From Oscheius onirici (Eukaryota > Nematoda > Chromadorea > Rhabditida > Rhabditidae), in the NCBI GenBank assembly GCA_932521025.1, contig OW051471.1, positions 7,874,001 through 7,938,000 on the forward strand: a stretch of 64,000 nt of DNA. Reading direction: 5' to 3'. The notes under the pieces are model-generated. The model was given only the letters and a program-made list of their open reading frames with translations. It ran no database searches and was not told the origin of the DNA. Below are positions 24,757 through 36,627 of the stretch, in pieces (position 1 is the first letter of the stretch; every line of letters starts with the position of its first letter). Both the position numbers and the translations under genes were made by a program.

Positions 24757-27700
24757 TATAGTTTGATTACGTTGTTCTTCACAAATTCTTTATACATTGG
24801 TTCTTCCAGTGGTTCGGGTGTTCTGGGTGGAGTGGGTAAAGATGATTTGACAGCTTGATAAGAATGGTAATCGTTTGCTCTGCCCAGAGCCCAGTAGGTC
24901 GTCATCACTCCTTTTCCCTAAAGTCAAGTTTTCTTCCGGTTCGATTCGGCCTACTTTGATGATAACGTCTCCTCTAGATTCCGTCCTGTAGTCGTTTCCA
25001 AAATGTTTTGCTAGGAGGTCATATGCTGATTCCGAGAGGTGGATATGGCTGGCTGTAACCGAGACAATTTATTTCTTTTTTTAATATTTCTACCTTTCCC
25101 GTTGCTTTCCATCCGAGAAGCGGTATTGACAGTATCCCCGAAGAGACAATACCGAGGCATAGCCAGACCTACAACTCCAGCTACACATGGCCCTTTCAAG
25201 AATAAATTATTCTAAACTCTCTAAGGAAACCTGAATTGACGCCTATTCTTAGCTCGACTCTTTCTCTCGGCAAATGCATAATGCGGAACTCCTTGCAGTA
25301 ATCCATTAGAGCTATAGCCATTTCGACGATCTCCCGAATGTGGCGGAAGCCATTTCTATTGGGCAGACCGGAGACACACAAATAGCCGTCTCCTATCGAC
25401 TCTACCTAAAGTTTATTGTTTTAGGTCTCAAGGAGTTTTAACAAGTTCCAACCTTGTAAACATCGTGTTGTTCAATGATTCCGTCGAAATTGCTAAAGAG
25501 CTCATTGAGAAGACTGACGACCTATAAATTATTTGTTCAAAAACCATAAAATAGTTTTTTGCCTGTAACGGAGAACACTTGGCTGCCAACTGTGTAAACT
25601 TTACAATGTCCATAAACATGATCGAGACGCTGTCGAATCCCTCCGGTTCCACGCCCTGACCCAGTTTCAGCTTTTCCGCCACCTGTTTTGGAAGCATTCT
25701 GCTGAGCAGGAGGTCGGCTTTCTTCTTTTCAGCTGCCAGCTCCTTCGTCCTGTCTTCGACTTCTTGCTCGAGAGTTCCAGTGTATTCTTCCATTTTGGCA
25801 AAGACGTGATCAATTAAATTTCCCTGAGAGTATTTGTATGCGAAGAACAAAAAACTACTTTTTCTGTTGGCATCATCGAAGCCATGGTTTTGCAAATCAC
25901 GGAGGTATCCGGCCGCTCTCGGGGCTCTTCAGACCAGCAATCTCGAATCAAGGAAAGCTGAAAAAGGCTTGATCCTTCCGTGGAAGAAAACAAACAAGCG
26001 CCGAGCTAACATCCGTTTCTGTTGTCTCGAAACTCGGTCGAGGTGGCCTCGCTCCACCTTTCTTGATCAAATAGAGTATTTCTGAAAGAGCGTAAGTTGT
26101 ATCCGACAGAGTAAGGTTTCACCGTCAAGACTCTCCTTCCTCTCGCGGTAGTTCCAGGCCGGCTTGCGATTAACGACTTCTGACGCAATAATGGCGAAGG
26201 AGTAGACGTCACCCGGCTGAGATAATGTTCCCGGTTCACGCAAATGCTCAGGGGCCGTCCACAGTTGCACTGAAATAAGGAAGAGTACTGTACTTAACTT
26301 TTGAGTGTTTTTGTATCAAACATTACAAAGAATAAATCCATGTTCGTTCAAGAACTTTCCAAATAGTTCTTTAGTGGTCTATTTTTATTCTGCAGATTTT
26401 ATGGATGTGACCTCTTAATCAGCGCTTTACCTTATCCAATAACGCGATTAAAAGGATCTTACAATTAGTCAGAAACACATAATTTTGAAAAACAGTCACA
26501 AACCTTTTTCAGTGACCTTCTTCGACGGCCTCATGCAATTTATGCCGTGATCAGTAATTTTGACCTGCCATCCCTCATTAACAAGACAACAGCCCGAATG
26601 TAGTCTTCCGTGGCACTTGATGAATGTTTGATGGAGGTAGTTGAGACCCTGAAGAAGAGTTGAAAAACTTAGACTCTAAAGACCTCGGCCAGATCCCTTA
26701 TCACACAGTAGATGAAAAATCCGTCCATGGTGGACATGTGTCCGTTGACAATGATGTCGTAAAGACTGGAACGACTGCAGAATTTCCAAACCACTTTGAA
26801 GTCGACAACATCCAAAGCAATTCCAATAAATTGGTTCAAATTTGGGTGGTCTATTTTACGCAACTGGAATGTAAACCTTTTCCAAATATTCTTTTCGAAT
26901 ACCTTGACGAAAGAGTCGTAGTCTTTTTCATACAGAGGACAAGGCTCGTGCTCCGTGACCATGACCTCATCCTTGTCCAAAAAGAACATGTCGTAAAAGT
27001 TGTTCTCGATTACTGAACTATTTTCAGTGTTTCCCGTTATAGTCGATCTGTTGGAGGACAGAGATCTTTTGCTGTTTCTGTCCCGATTCTGAAAGGGTTC
27101 AATGGGAGTGATAAATTGCCAACCTTGACGGGTTTCTGCAGTCGATGACCGGCAATCAGCCATTCGGCTCGCTGACGTTTCTTGAACTCTTGCTTTGATC
27201 TGAAAATCATTTAAAATCTGTCGGTTTTTGGTCTACTTGAAGAAGAACGAGATGAGAATGAGGGCCACAGAAGAGACAAAAATTAGGACAGCAACGCCAA
27301 TCAAAACGAAGAGCATGTTCAGTTTCCAGAAAGACTGGGGACATTCCGTTCCAGAATAATTGCAAATTGGTCGTGCCAAGGGTCTTTTTCCACCTCTTGT
27401 AGCCCAGATACTCGAGAATTCGTCAGGAAACAGCGAGTTATAGATCTGTAACAGTGTTCTCGCCAAGCCGAACAAAGCAAAACTACTACTACGGATGTGC
27501 GCTTTCCTACCACAGTAGTGTCTTGAACGGTCAGGTTCGCATAGCTCATCTCTTCGAATTTGCTATCAAGAGCATAGAGGATGTAGAACGGATCTCTAGT
27601 CGTGTTTGAGTTAATCGACACGTCTCCAGTCAGACCTGAAAGAAGACATTTTTTCAGTCCATTCATAGTTCGAACCATTGAATTTGACTTGGACTCCTTG

Positions 27701-29272
27701 AAAAATCAGCTGAGGGTTTGTGTGTCCAGCGATGGGATCCTGTTTGATAGCGTAGGAAAGAGCCAGACCGTAGAGATAGACGGCATCATGAAGAGCTCTA
27801 GCGAATCCAGCTGGCTGTTTTCCAGAATTGTTCAAACAGGCTGGTGTTACACAGTTAATCGGTGGCTCACGAACACGTTGCAAGACCTCCTTGTTGAACT
27901 TGTTTAGCCAACTGACGTCGTCAACTGTACTGCTCAGATCCAACTAAATAAATAGAGAAAGCTTAGAGTGCAACTTACTACCAGTGTTCTGGCTGCCGTG
28001 CTCTTTGCAGCGTTGTCTTTTCCGTCAGAACTACTGTTACTATCCAACCAGAAGGGACTGAGACCGCTGTTCACTGAAACAAAATTGAAACAAAAACATT
28101 GAAAACTAGAAGAAGAGGAACTTACACTTTGTGCTGAGATCTGCCACTTGTCCTGAAAGAATTTTATCATCTGACAAATGGTTTAACCTCACCAAAACCA
28201 GTACTCTTCATAGACAACAAGATGTAAACATATTCGTCATTGGCCATTCCGTTGTCGGAAGCCCTCCACATGAATTCTCGAGCGTCAGAAGCCAGGTCAA
28301 AGCACAACATGACGACTGAATCCGTACTTCCTTATGCTCAGTCATCAGTTTACTCACTTCTCGCCCTCGATTTGATTCTGTTCAGCATCGCCACATATGA
28401 ATTCGCATCGTTTTTCGGAATCTCTGCGCTGAAAACCATATTGGTTTGAAAAGTCGCGTTATTGAGCATGGCTAGGTTGACGGCATTGTACAGTTCTTTG
28501 CAATAATTGGCTTCATCTGTCGTGTAGAGCATAGCAAATCGATCCCATTGAAACATTTCGAGAACCTGTAACTCGACTATTTGCTGATCTTAGCGCTACC
28601 TTTAGGGCCGAGCTTCCAAGAGTCATTGAGTTTGAGATGACTGTGGTCATGAGGGGAAACTTGTCTACATTTCCAAACTGGGTGGACATTACATAGCCCC
28701 AATCCATCATAAACGTCTTGTAAAAAGTGGTAAGATGACCAAACATATAAGCAGCTAAATCAACTTATTTTACACTTAAAGAGTACTTACAGTTGTAACA
28801 TGGTGGACCGAAAATGACGTTCACTTGCTTCACCTTGATGAAATCCACAGCGACACCGACTGCTCGAGATGGGTCACATTCCGTGTAATTAACGTAGAAT
28901 CTAGAGTTTGTTAGCGTATAATAGTCATTGTCTTACTGAAAGTCCGTGTTCAAAAGGTATCCTTGTTTGCGAAGAAGTTCAAGAGCAAGAGAGACAGCTC
29001 CTCCACTCAAAGACCATCCGATGTTGCTCGTCTCGACTGTTTCTACAGCAGCTATTCCCACAGTTACCTAGAAATCTAAAGTTTTTTATAACTTTGTAGT
29101 TTTGCACCGTTCTTCGAGGAATTGCTGTTGACACATTAGAAATATTCAAGGAAGGAGTTGTGAATAAGGATGGCGCTGCTGATGAAGAAATAGAAGATGG
29201 TACAGTAGATGCAGTTGACAATTGTTGATTTGATCCGTGAAAAATAACGAGGAGGAGTAGTGGAAAACACAT
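24756..29272 (-). CDS. Receptor-type guanylyl cyclase (GCY family)
   Basis: A membrane receptor that makes cGMP, in nematodes mostly a sensory-neuron protein. From the start: signal peptide ([13 protein letters not shown]), Ser/Thr-rich spacer, ligand-binding ANF-receptor domain ([31 protein letters not shown]), one membrane helix ([20 protein letters not shown], about 27240-27310), a kinase-like domain, a coiled linker ([20 protein letters not shown]) and the catalytic domain. The kinase-like part lacks the catalytic Asp ([10 protein letters not shown]) and has DHG for DFG, as usual for this family, and keeps [10 protein letters not shown]. The cyclase has [24 protein letters not shown] and [16 protein letters not shown]. 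Both metal-binding Asp and the Glu/Cys pair for GTP are present, so it should be active. A GC-AG intron (25522-25562) splits the catalytic domain. The P450 gene ends 179 nt upstream on the same strand. Confidence 0.92.
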
Positions 29273-29427
29273 CGGCAAAAGTGGTTCGAAAGAATCCCTA
29301 GATTTCTGTCAGCTTCAAACTAATTCGAAGCCCTTCAAACTCCCCGCCTGTTTTCTCAAAATAGTTCAATTATAATGGGAGAAAAGATAAACTTGAAATA
29401 TATTTAAAGGCTCTTTTTGTTAATAGG

Positions 29428-29433
29428 TTTATT
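29428..29433 (-). terminator. Polyadenylation signal of the P450 gene
   Basis: AATAAA on the minus strand 18 nt after the P450 stop codon. It lies in the short gap before the guanylyl cyclase. Confidence 0.5.
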
Positions 29434-29451
29434 CACGTTTAGTTTTTCCAT

Positions 29452-31337
29452 TTATGTTCTCTTGGAAATGTGAATCTTGTACGGGAAGGCTTTTCTCAAA
29501 ACTCCAGTTTCTTGTGTTGCCTCCATTTTCGGCAATTCGTCACCAGCTTCCAAATTGTAGTTCAAAGCCATGTTTCCAAGAATCTGAAAATGTATTTAAT
29601 AAAGAAACTCAAATAATTTCACCAAATACAGTTCTCCGCGAGCTAAACCCTCTCCCAGACAGGCTCGTTTCCCTAATCCAAAAGGAACGACGAATTGGTC
29701 ACTTTCTCCATCGAGGTAACGATCAGGGTTGAACTGAGCTTATTTTTGTATCAATAATAGGTCAGTTACCTCCTTAGGATTGCTGTAGTTCTTTTCATCA
29801 GCCATGATCATGGAAATTTGAACAGTTGTCAAAGTTCCCTTGGGAATGCGATGCCCTCCAACTGTTACATCTTCTCCGGCCACTCTCCAAATGTTCATTG
29901 GTACAATCGAAGACACCCGAAGTGTTTCCTGAAAGGAAATTTCGTCTAAACCAAATGAATTTCTGTTACCAGAACGACTGCGTTAAGATACGGTGTTTTG
30001 GCTCTGTCTGCCAGACTTAGACTCCTGTTTCCATTAGTAATTTTGACCAGCTCAACTTGCAGCTTTTTCAGAACCTAGCAAAAGAGAAATGAATTTTGAT
30101 GAGCAAAGCTACCTCCGGGTTCCTGACTAAGAAAGCTAGAGCCCAATACAGAGAGTTTGAGGTAGTCTCTTGACCGGCGATCCATAGATCAAGTAGAGAA
30201 TAAACGAGTGTGTCTTCACTGAGAATACTTTTTTGGTAAAACTTTTGAAAATCCTGACTCAAAGCTCTCTCCGGCCTCGTCCTTCTTCATGTGCTGTAAG
30301 TAAGCTTCAACGAAATCTTCCGACGTCCCGTGATCATGTTCTTCCATTTGCTTCTTTCTGTCCACAAATTGTCAAAAATGAAGCGAACTCACTTTTGTTC
30401 AATTTGTCCTTGAACAAATTTAACAATTGGCATTAGACAGTTGATCATAGCATTGTATCGAGTCCTGAAGACAGGAAGAGACTTATTCCAATCGGCTACC
30501 AGAGCGTCGGGAATGGAAATTTCGTCCATCATCCGATCCATCTCCTTCTTCAGACTGAAGAATTCAACTTCTTTTTCCTGAACAACTGGAGTTTTGTGAA
30601 AATTCGTGAGGAACCTCAGTGAATCGTTCAGAAAACAAGATCCTGTTGATAATGTTTCCAACAGTCAATTCTGTGAAAGCATGAGGATCCCAAAAAAGTT
30701 TTCCGCCATTCAACTCAATTTCCTTATCCAGACGAGATGTCCTAGACGGATTAAAGAGTTTCCAATTATTCTACCTGTAGTCGAGTTCGAGCATGATTCT
30801 CTCCTCCATAATGTTCTTTCCCAGTCCGAAATCTCTCAATGTATGTAGAGCGAATCGTCTCTGTTCTGTCCAATGCTGACCGTTGGAGTTTATCAAGCCT
30901 CTTCCATCTATTTTTCAAATTAAAGTTAGTATGATTCTGACTTCTGAGTACGTCGAAAAGAAAGAACATTTTTCTGTCTACAAATAGCCCTCCCTTCTTG
31001 AGCATACTCTCCTGAGCCAGCTGGTAATCGCAGATGAAAACAGCTGGAATCGGGCCAAGCCAGATGGTGTAAACTGGACCATAGATCTGAAGTATTTTTT
31101 GGACATAAAATTCAGTTGTTACTTCTTTCCACTGCTGCATCAAAGGGCGAATTCCTCCCTTCCTTGGAATTCCCAAAATGATGTCCAACATGTTCCCAAT
31201 CAGTGGCAAGGGCATTGGTCCTGTATTTATATTTTAGGAACATGAAAGAACATACCTTTTGGATAAACCTTGACGTTAAGAAGAAATTTCACAAGTAAAT
31301 ATGCCAAAAGAGCAGTTAGAAGAATAATGGCCAGCAT
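29452..31337 (-). CDS. Cytochrome P450 (CYP2/CYP33-like)
   Basis: A microsomal monooxygenase. The first exon encodes a membrane anchor ([20 protein letters not shown]), then the proline hinge ([13 protein letters not shown]). Further marks are the I-helix ([18 protein letters not shown], with the AGxET oxygen-binding motif), the ExxR Glu and Arg (ETLR), [28 protein letters not shown], and the heme-binding loop with its cysteine ([15 protein letters not shown]). The carboxyl end is YKIHISKRT. The pattern fits the clan expanded in nematodes as CYP33 and relatives, which act on fatty acids or foreign compounds; substrate cannot be read from the sequence. All key residues are intact. Start chosen because the ATG directly opens the anchor. 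Confidence 0.9.
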
Positions 31338-32053
31338 TGTCAAAACGCAGGTCAACACTGGGAGTGGTGCAAATAGGCAGCGGACACTTTACACTGAGAG
31401 CAGAAATCACAATTTGGCAGATTGGTGGTCTTGCTTGATTGGCACTTTGCTGCGCTCTGATAAGATGGGAAGATAGAAAGAACACCTGTTTATGATCTCT
31501 GATGTGCCATTTTTGAAGTTTCAGCAGTTTCTCAACTCATCTGCCTTTGCCATTCATTGTCCTTCATCATTTCCATGGGCGCAACGTAAGAATCGAAAAC
31601 TGAAAGCTGTCGGTAAAAAAAGGATCGGCAACGCTGGAAGTAAATGATCAGCAATCAGCTGTTGAAATATCCAAAACTTTGAGAAACTTCAGAACAGTTC
31701 GTTTCAACAAGACTAGATTTATTGAGCACCAGATTGAAAATGGTTCAATGTTTGCCATTCCCTCCAATCATTGTGTCCATCTCCGACGTTTCCTCAAAAG
31801 AACCGCGTGTCACATTTTGTCTATATGTTGTGCAACTGGCCCAACACTATGAGGCGCAACAGCCAGGCGTTCACGGATCGAAAATAAACTAGCCGACGGG
31901 GGAGAAACGCGTACCTGAACTGGACGCAGGGTTAGGTGAAAAAGGCTCCAGTCCTAAAAAGAGCATGCCGTCCACCGCCTTCAATTCGACTATAAAAGAA
32001 GCCGACGGCAATGGGAAAGACATCCAGCGCTTCAGCCGGCATCACATCCAGCA
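31338..32053. promoter_or_regulatory. Divergent promoter region, P450 and collagen
   Basis: This 716-nt stretch holds no recognisable gene. The collagen side has TATAAAAG at 31991-31998, 56 nt before the ATG, a common layout for cuticle collagens. No clear TATA is seen for the P450. Confidence 0.45.
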
Positions 32054-33233
32054 ATGAGCGACGAGAAACAGCTAGTGCAAGAGGCCGATTCCCTCAGAAA
32101 GCTTGCCTTCTCTGGCGTTGCCATCAGGTGTTTTACATCTTTTTGACTCTGTTCATATTGGCGGTTTAGTACTGTTGCTGCTCTCGCCTGTATCATTGTC
32201 ATCCCCGGTCTTTACACCTACCTTCAGCATGTTCAGAGCTCCGTTCAAGTTGATGTAATTAGTCTTTGGTGGAACTTTATATTTCAAAATGTAGGCCAAC
32301 TTCTGCAAACATCGTGCTGAAGGTCTCTACACTCTTTACTCCCAAGTCCAAGCTTCCCGAGGATTCAAGGTTGTCGCCAAGCGTCAAGCTTACGATTCGC
32401 CTGCTCCCAGTATAAACTTTTCCTTTATTATACCACCTCTTTAGCTCACTCTGGTGCTCCTGCTGCTTCTGGATACGATGCTCCCGCTAGCGCTGGCGGT
32501 GCTGCTGCCTCCGGTTCATCCGATGGACAGTGCTGTTCTTGCGGTGTCGGCTTGACTGGGCCTGCTGGTCCTCCTGGAGAGCCTGGACCTGATGGCAAAG
32601 ATGGAGCTGCTGGTAGCCCCGGAAAAGACTCGCCTGCTGGACCTGCCGGACCTCAGTCTGGACCTAGCTTCTGCTTCGATTGCCCTGAAGCCCGCCCGGG
32701 AGCTCCTGGACCTCGTGGACCCAAGGGACCCAGAGGACCCAATGGAGAAAATGGAGCTCCTGGCAATGACGGCAAACCCGGAAATGATGGAAAAGCTGGT
32801 AACGACAGTCTTCGACTCATTTACGACATTTTCAGGACCCCCTGGACCCCCTGGAGCCGACGGTGAGGACGGCAGACCTGGAGAGCCTGGACAGCCCGGT
32901 ATTGTCGAGGAGGTTCCCGCTCCTGAAGGACCAGCTGGACCCCCCGGTTAGAACTTGGGTTCATTAGTTAAAACATTTCTTCAGGAGATGATGGAGCACC
33001 TGGACCCGACGGTCCTCCCGGCAAGCCTGGAAACCCTGGTAGAACTTTTGTTTTAGACTCGCTAATGAGCTTTTTCAGGAGAGAAAGGACAGCCCGGAGA
33101 GCCTGGAGATAATGGAAACGATGGTCAGCCTGGAGCCAGAGGAAAGGATGGAGAGCCCGGACCGGTTGGTCCAGTTGGAGAGAAAGGCGGTTGCGACCAT
33201 TGCCCTCCTCCTCGCACTGCTCCGGGATATTAA
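32054..33233 (+). CDS. Cuticle collagen 1
   Basis: A secreted cuticle collagen. An amino-terminal anchor (FSGVAISTVAALACIIVIPGLYTYL) precedes a furin-like basic site (VVAKRQ), an Ala/Ser-rich spacer, a Cys cluster (CCSCGVG), and Gly-X-Y blocks broken by a second Cys pair (FCFDCPEA) and by a VEEVPAPEG gap. It ends with CDHCPPPRTAPGY. The cysteines flanking the triple-helix blocks are the usual cross-link sites. Short introns interrupt the Gly-X-Y region at about 32400-32445, 32804-32835, 32947-32984 and 33038-33079. A TATA box lies 56 nt upstream. The gene converges on the fatty-acid-binding gene 69 nt away. Confidence 0.9.
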
Positions 33234-33281
33234 TTCTCCGCAAGAACTTCAGTCAAAGAGTTGTATGTGCATAATAGTGAC

Positions 33282-33294
33282 AATAAAGTTTATT
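33282..33294. terminator. Back-to-back polyadenylation signals
   Basis: AATAAA on the plus strand (33282-33287) serves the collagen, and AATAAA on the minus strand (33289-33294) serves the fatty-acid-binding gene. They are one base apart in the 69-nt gap between the two stop codons, so the 3' ends must overlap. Confidence 0.6.
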
Positions 33295-33302
33295 ACACAC
33301 TT

Positions 33303-33955
33303 CTACTTCTTGGGAATCGGGACCGACTTAAACCAACGGTGGGCGACAATGTCACCTGCTGTGAGTTTCTAAAGTCTTTGTTTCGTATTACTCTCAACAT
33401 ACTAACCATGACAAGCTTTCCGTCCTCAACACTATAACGATAAGTCTCGTCAACTTCCTTTCCTTCGTAAGTTCTGATATGACGCTCGGTCAGAATGTCA
33501 TTGGCGAAGCCGAAGGTGATCTGAAGAAGTTACGTGCATATATGAAACAAATATAACCTTGTGCATGGTGCCGTCCATTCCCTTTCCTTCGAACTGATGC
33601 TCCAAACGGATCCCCTCCCACTTTGAAGTTCCTTTGGAAGAGCGATTCTCCACAACGTAACTGAACACAACGAGTTTTTCTCCCCTATTTGAAAAAAAGC
33701 TTACGATCCATCGGACTTCTTGTCAAAGATTTTCGTAATACTGGCCATTTGGATCATTTTGCGAACGAACCATCCGACTCCTTTTGCCGAGAGATACTCA
33801 TCGAAGTTTTCGCTCTTTTCCACACTCCAAGCTCCAAAAAATTTGTCGGGAATGGCAGCGGAGCTGGCTAACTAAATAGAATCATGGTAAATAATAAAGT
33901 GAACAACCTGGATTGAAACAATGAATAAAAGAGCGAAAAGAGCCGTTCGAGACAT
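33303..33955 (-). CDS. Secreted fatty-acid-binding protein (LBP-like)
   Basis: A lipocalin-like lipid carrier of about 150 residues with a signal peptide ([21 protein letters not shown]). The mature part opens with [21 protein letters not shown] and [16 protein letters not shown], the FABP signature. It continues with the beta strands and ends in HRWFKSV, where the Arg that binds the fatty-acid carboxylate is expected. This matches the secreted nematode LBP-1/2/3 type. The last intron works only with the GTATGT donor near 33403, giving [14 protein letters not shown]; the GTTAGT a few bases earlier breaks frame. Expected in body-cavity or eggshell fluid, by analogy. Confidence 0.85.
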
Positions 33956-34136
33956 CCTTGGCGGCCGTCTGAGAGAATTTGGTGGAGTGCCACGGGACAG
34001 CTGTCCAGTCGTGAGGTAATTTATTTGGAGCTCAGAGTACGGCTATTGAACTTTCAACACCAGAAAGATGGATAATCACTCCGATCCCTTTGAATAGCAC
34101 TGTTCCCCATGTCCAATATGAAAAAACAAATGCATT

Positions 34137-34142
34137 TTTATT
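34137..34142 (-). terminator. Polyadenylation signal of the astacin gene
   Basis: AATAAA on the minus strand 21 nt after the stop codon at 34163-34165. Confidence 0.5.
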
Positions 34143-34162
34143 ACTAGTGCTCTACAATACGT

Positions 34163-36595
34163 TTAGTTTGGACTGCTGCAATATCCACATGTGCTGGCAC
34201 AATAATACTCGGCTACCATGGGATCCATAGTCTCGCACCTTCCAGCCGATTTCAGTTGAGCGCAGTTAGGATCCAAATCGACACATGAAGGCGCTGCTTT
34301 TCCGCACATTCCGCACTCTACGGCACAGTTGTACTTGACTAGCTGCCATGAGTGGGCATTGGGAAATAGGCAGAATCCGTTGGCCTTGTTGCTCTCGCAG
34401 CCTGATCTGAACATTAAAAAGATGGAGAATGGTTGATAGTCTTACTTGCTCATAGCACTTTTGCAGCTTCTGTTCGAAACAACTGCTCTGGTGGTGGTCT
34501 TCGGTGCATCGGTAGTTGGAGGGACAGCAACTGTCGGGGTATTCTTACCAGGCACGGCAATGTATTCCAAGGTGTAGTCACTGACATAATATCTGTTGTA
34601 GGCAATGACCGGAGTCGGATTGAGGACACTGGTCACATTTTGGCTGCGGAATTCAGTACAACAGAAACGGGGATTTGTTTTCTTCTGGTCGTCGTCTCCC
34701 TTGATTTCAATTCCACTGAACGGACAGCCATACTGACAGAAGGAATTTCTCATTGAGGTGATTCGAGTGACGATGTTGTAGCCGGCCGGAGCCTAAATTT
34801 CGTGTGAGTTTGAAAAGAAAGTGACGGTTACTTGGATCCAGTAGTTACAATACGTAAAATCGTCCCTGGTTCCCTGTGTGTTTGTGACATCTCCGACATT
34901 GATCGCGATGCTTTTCCACGTTGTTGTGGCGGTTAAAGCCGAGCCGCATCCTGATGGCTGAAAAAGTTTTCAATTTTTTCTGTACAGTTTTTTACTCGTT
35001 CTTCGCAAGTAGCTCCAGCATATCCCTGGGGGCAAATACAGACTTTGCAGTCGTTTGGATTCGGTATTCCGCCGTTCTTGCAAATCTGGGAGTTTACTGG
35101 GTTACATTTCGCTGAATCGTTTCTTTGGCAATAACTTGTAAGCACTTACTATCACATCCATAGTGATTGTTGATCATGACGATATCGTAGAAGGTCACTT
35201 GGTCGTTTCCCATTGTGTACGTGAAACGAGTATCCTTGGGAATCATTGCAATTTTGTTGTTGTCGACAGCAAATGCATTGGCCTGGTATTGCATAGCGCT
35301 ACCTAGTTCGTACGGGGTCTGAAGTAAATAACTCCTGAAAATAAGTTTGGATACCGTCAAAGCATTGTCGCTCGGCCTGAGCTTATCGAAGTTGTACGCC
35401 ATATCAGGGCGAACAGCAGAAAGGTCTATTGTGATATAGTCGTCACGATCAGATCGCATTTGCATGTGCCAGAATCCTAGAGCGTGTGCAAACTCGTGAG
35501 CGGCAGTTCCGATCTGTTCTTACTGTTTTTTTTTATTTTAGCAAGAACTAACAACTTCGCATCCATCTCCGAGAGACAGAGTCTGTTCGCCACCTCTCAT
35601 TCCTACGGAAGAGTAACAGCCCGCTCCGTTGATCACCTGAAGACAAAATCAGTCGGGATTAGTAGTCATGGGCACCGGGCCTGTGCCAGCAGTGCGCACT
35701 TTTGGGGGAACCATAAAAACTTGGCACCCAAGTTGAACATAGGCTCAATATGCCACTCTGAGCTTATGTTCAAAATGAGTGCCAAGTTTTTTTGCTAAAG
35801 TAGTCTTCCCCCGAAAATGCGCCTTGCTGGCACGGTCTCGGTCAACACCCCCCATGCGGGCCCGGTGCCCATGTCTAGTGATTAGGAAAGACCCGTACCT
35901 TGACTCGGTTGGCAGCAGTAGACGTCTCGACGAACTTGACACATGATCTGGACTGAATGAAATCGTGAGCAGCCCGAACCGATTTTCTCTTTCTCTCAGC
36001 TGAAAAAACGGTTAGTCAAAAAATTGAAAAGAAACTCACAAACGGCAGCATCAAAGTAAAAGTTGAGAACATTGTTAGTCCACTTTCTAGCAGTAGAAGA
36101 AGCTGATCGCTTAACTCTTTTGTCACTTTCTTCCTCTTCGAAATGATCAAGCTGTTCACTAAAACATGTTTTTCTGAAAATAACCCCAACAACTCACTCA
36201 GTCAAGTGCATATCCGACTGGAACATGTAGTTGTCCACGCCCTGCATGGCATTGACCTCGTATAGACTGACAGGTTCGTCTTCGCTGATTCTCTCTGTCT
36301 CGATTGGTTGAATCTTCGCGAGTCTCTCTTTCAACTTGAGATCGACTTTCTCGCCAAAACGATTTGCTCGCTTCTGGAGTCGTTCCAGACGAGCTTTCCT
36401 GGCTTCAAGATCAACTCCATCCATTCCTCGAGCCATTTTTCTTTTGGTCTGCTCCGTAGCATTGCCAATTCTACTCTTCAGCCGATCCTTGACAGCTTGA
36501 AGTTTGTCCTTGAGAGCTTCTCGTCTTTCTTCGAAAGAGAGTGCCTGCACAGCTGCTAGCAGAAGGAGTGACAGTAGTAGCGAAGCTAGTTGCAT
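34163..36595 (-). CDS. Astacin metalloprotease with EGF, CUB and two ShKT domains (NAS family)
   Basis: A secreted zinc protease. A signal peptide (MQLASLLLSLLLLAAVQA) is followed by a long, charged, coiled-coil-like prodomain, a furin-like site (DKRVKR), and the astacin domain with AAHEFAHALGFWHMQMRSD (three zinc His and catalytic Glu). The Met-turn reads SAMQYQANAF, with Gln where most astacins have His. Next are an EGF module (CKNGGIPNPNDCKVCICPQG), a CUB domain, a Thr/Pro linker, and two carboxyl-terminal ShKT modules (CESNKANGFC to CGMCG and CVDLDPNC to CGYC). Nematode relatives act in moulting, hatching or collagen processing. The intron 35637-35898 contains a palindromic mobile element. 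TATAAAAG lies at 36628-36635 (minus). Confidence 0.9.
35665..35875. mobile_element. Palindromic MITE-like (foldback) element in an astacin intron
   Basis: A 211-bp near-perfect inverted repeat bounded by TA on both sides (35663-35664 and 35876-35877). The outer arms are CATGGGCACCGGGCC and its complement, continued by TGCCAGCA/TGCTGGCA. The inner arms are AAAACTTGGCAC...AACATA and their complement. No coding capacity. The TA flanks fit a Tc1/mariner-type insertion moved in trans. The host intron is 262 nt; without the element and one TA it would be 49 nt, normal for this genome. Confidence 0.8.
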
Positions 36596-36627
36596 CGAAT
36601 AGACTATCGCTGAGACTGTGCCTACGG

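Noticed and set aside
24940..24952. B-box-like GGTTCGATTCG
   Set aside because: It lies in the guanylyl cyclase gene (last intron) and no A box or cloverleaf can be formed.
29077..29101. Apparent 25-nt intron at the start of the guanylyl cyclase
   Set aside because: A GTGCAA donor 15 nt upstream gives a normal 40-nt intron with the same reading frame.
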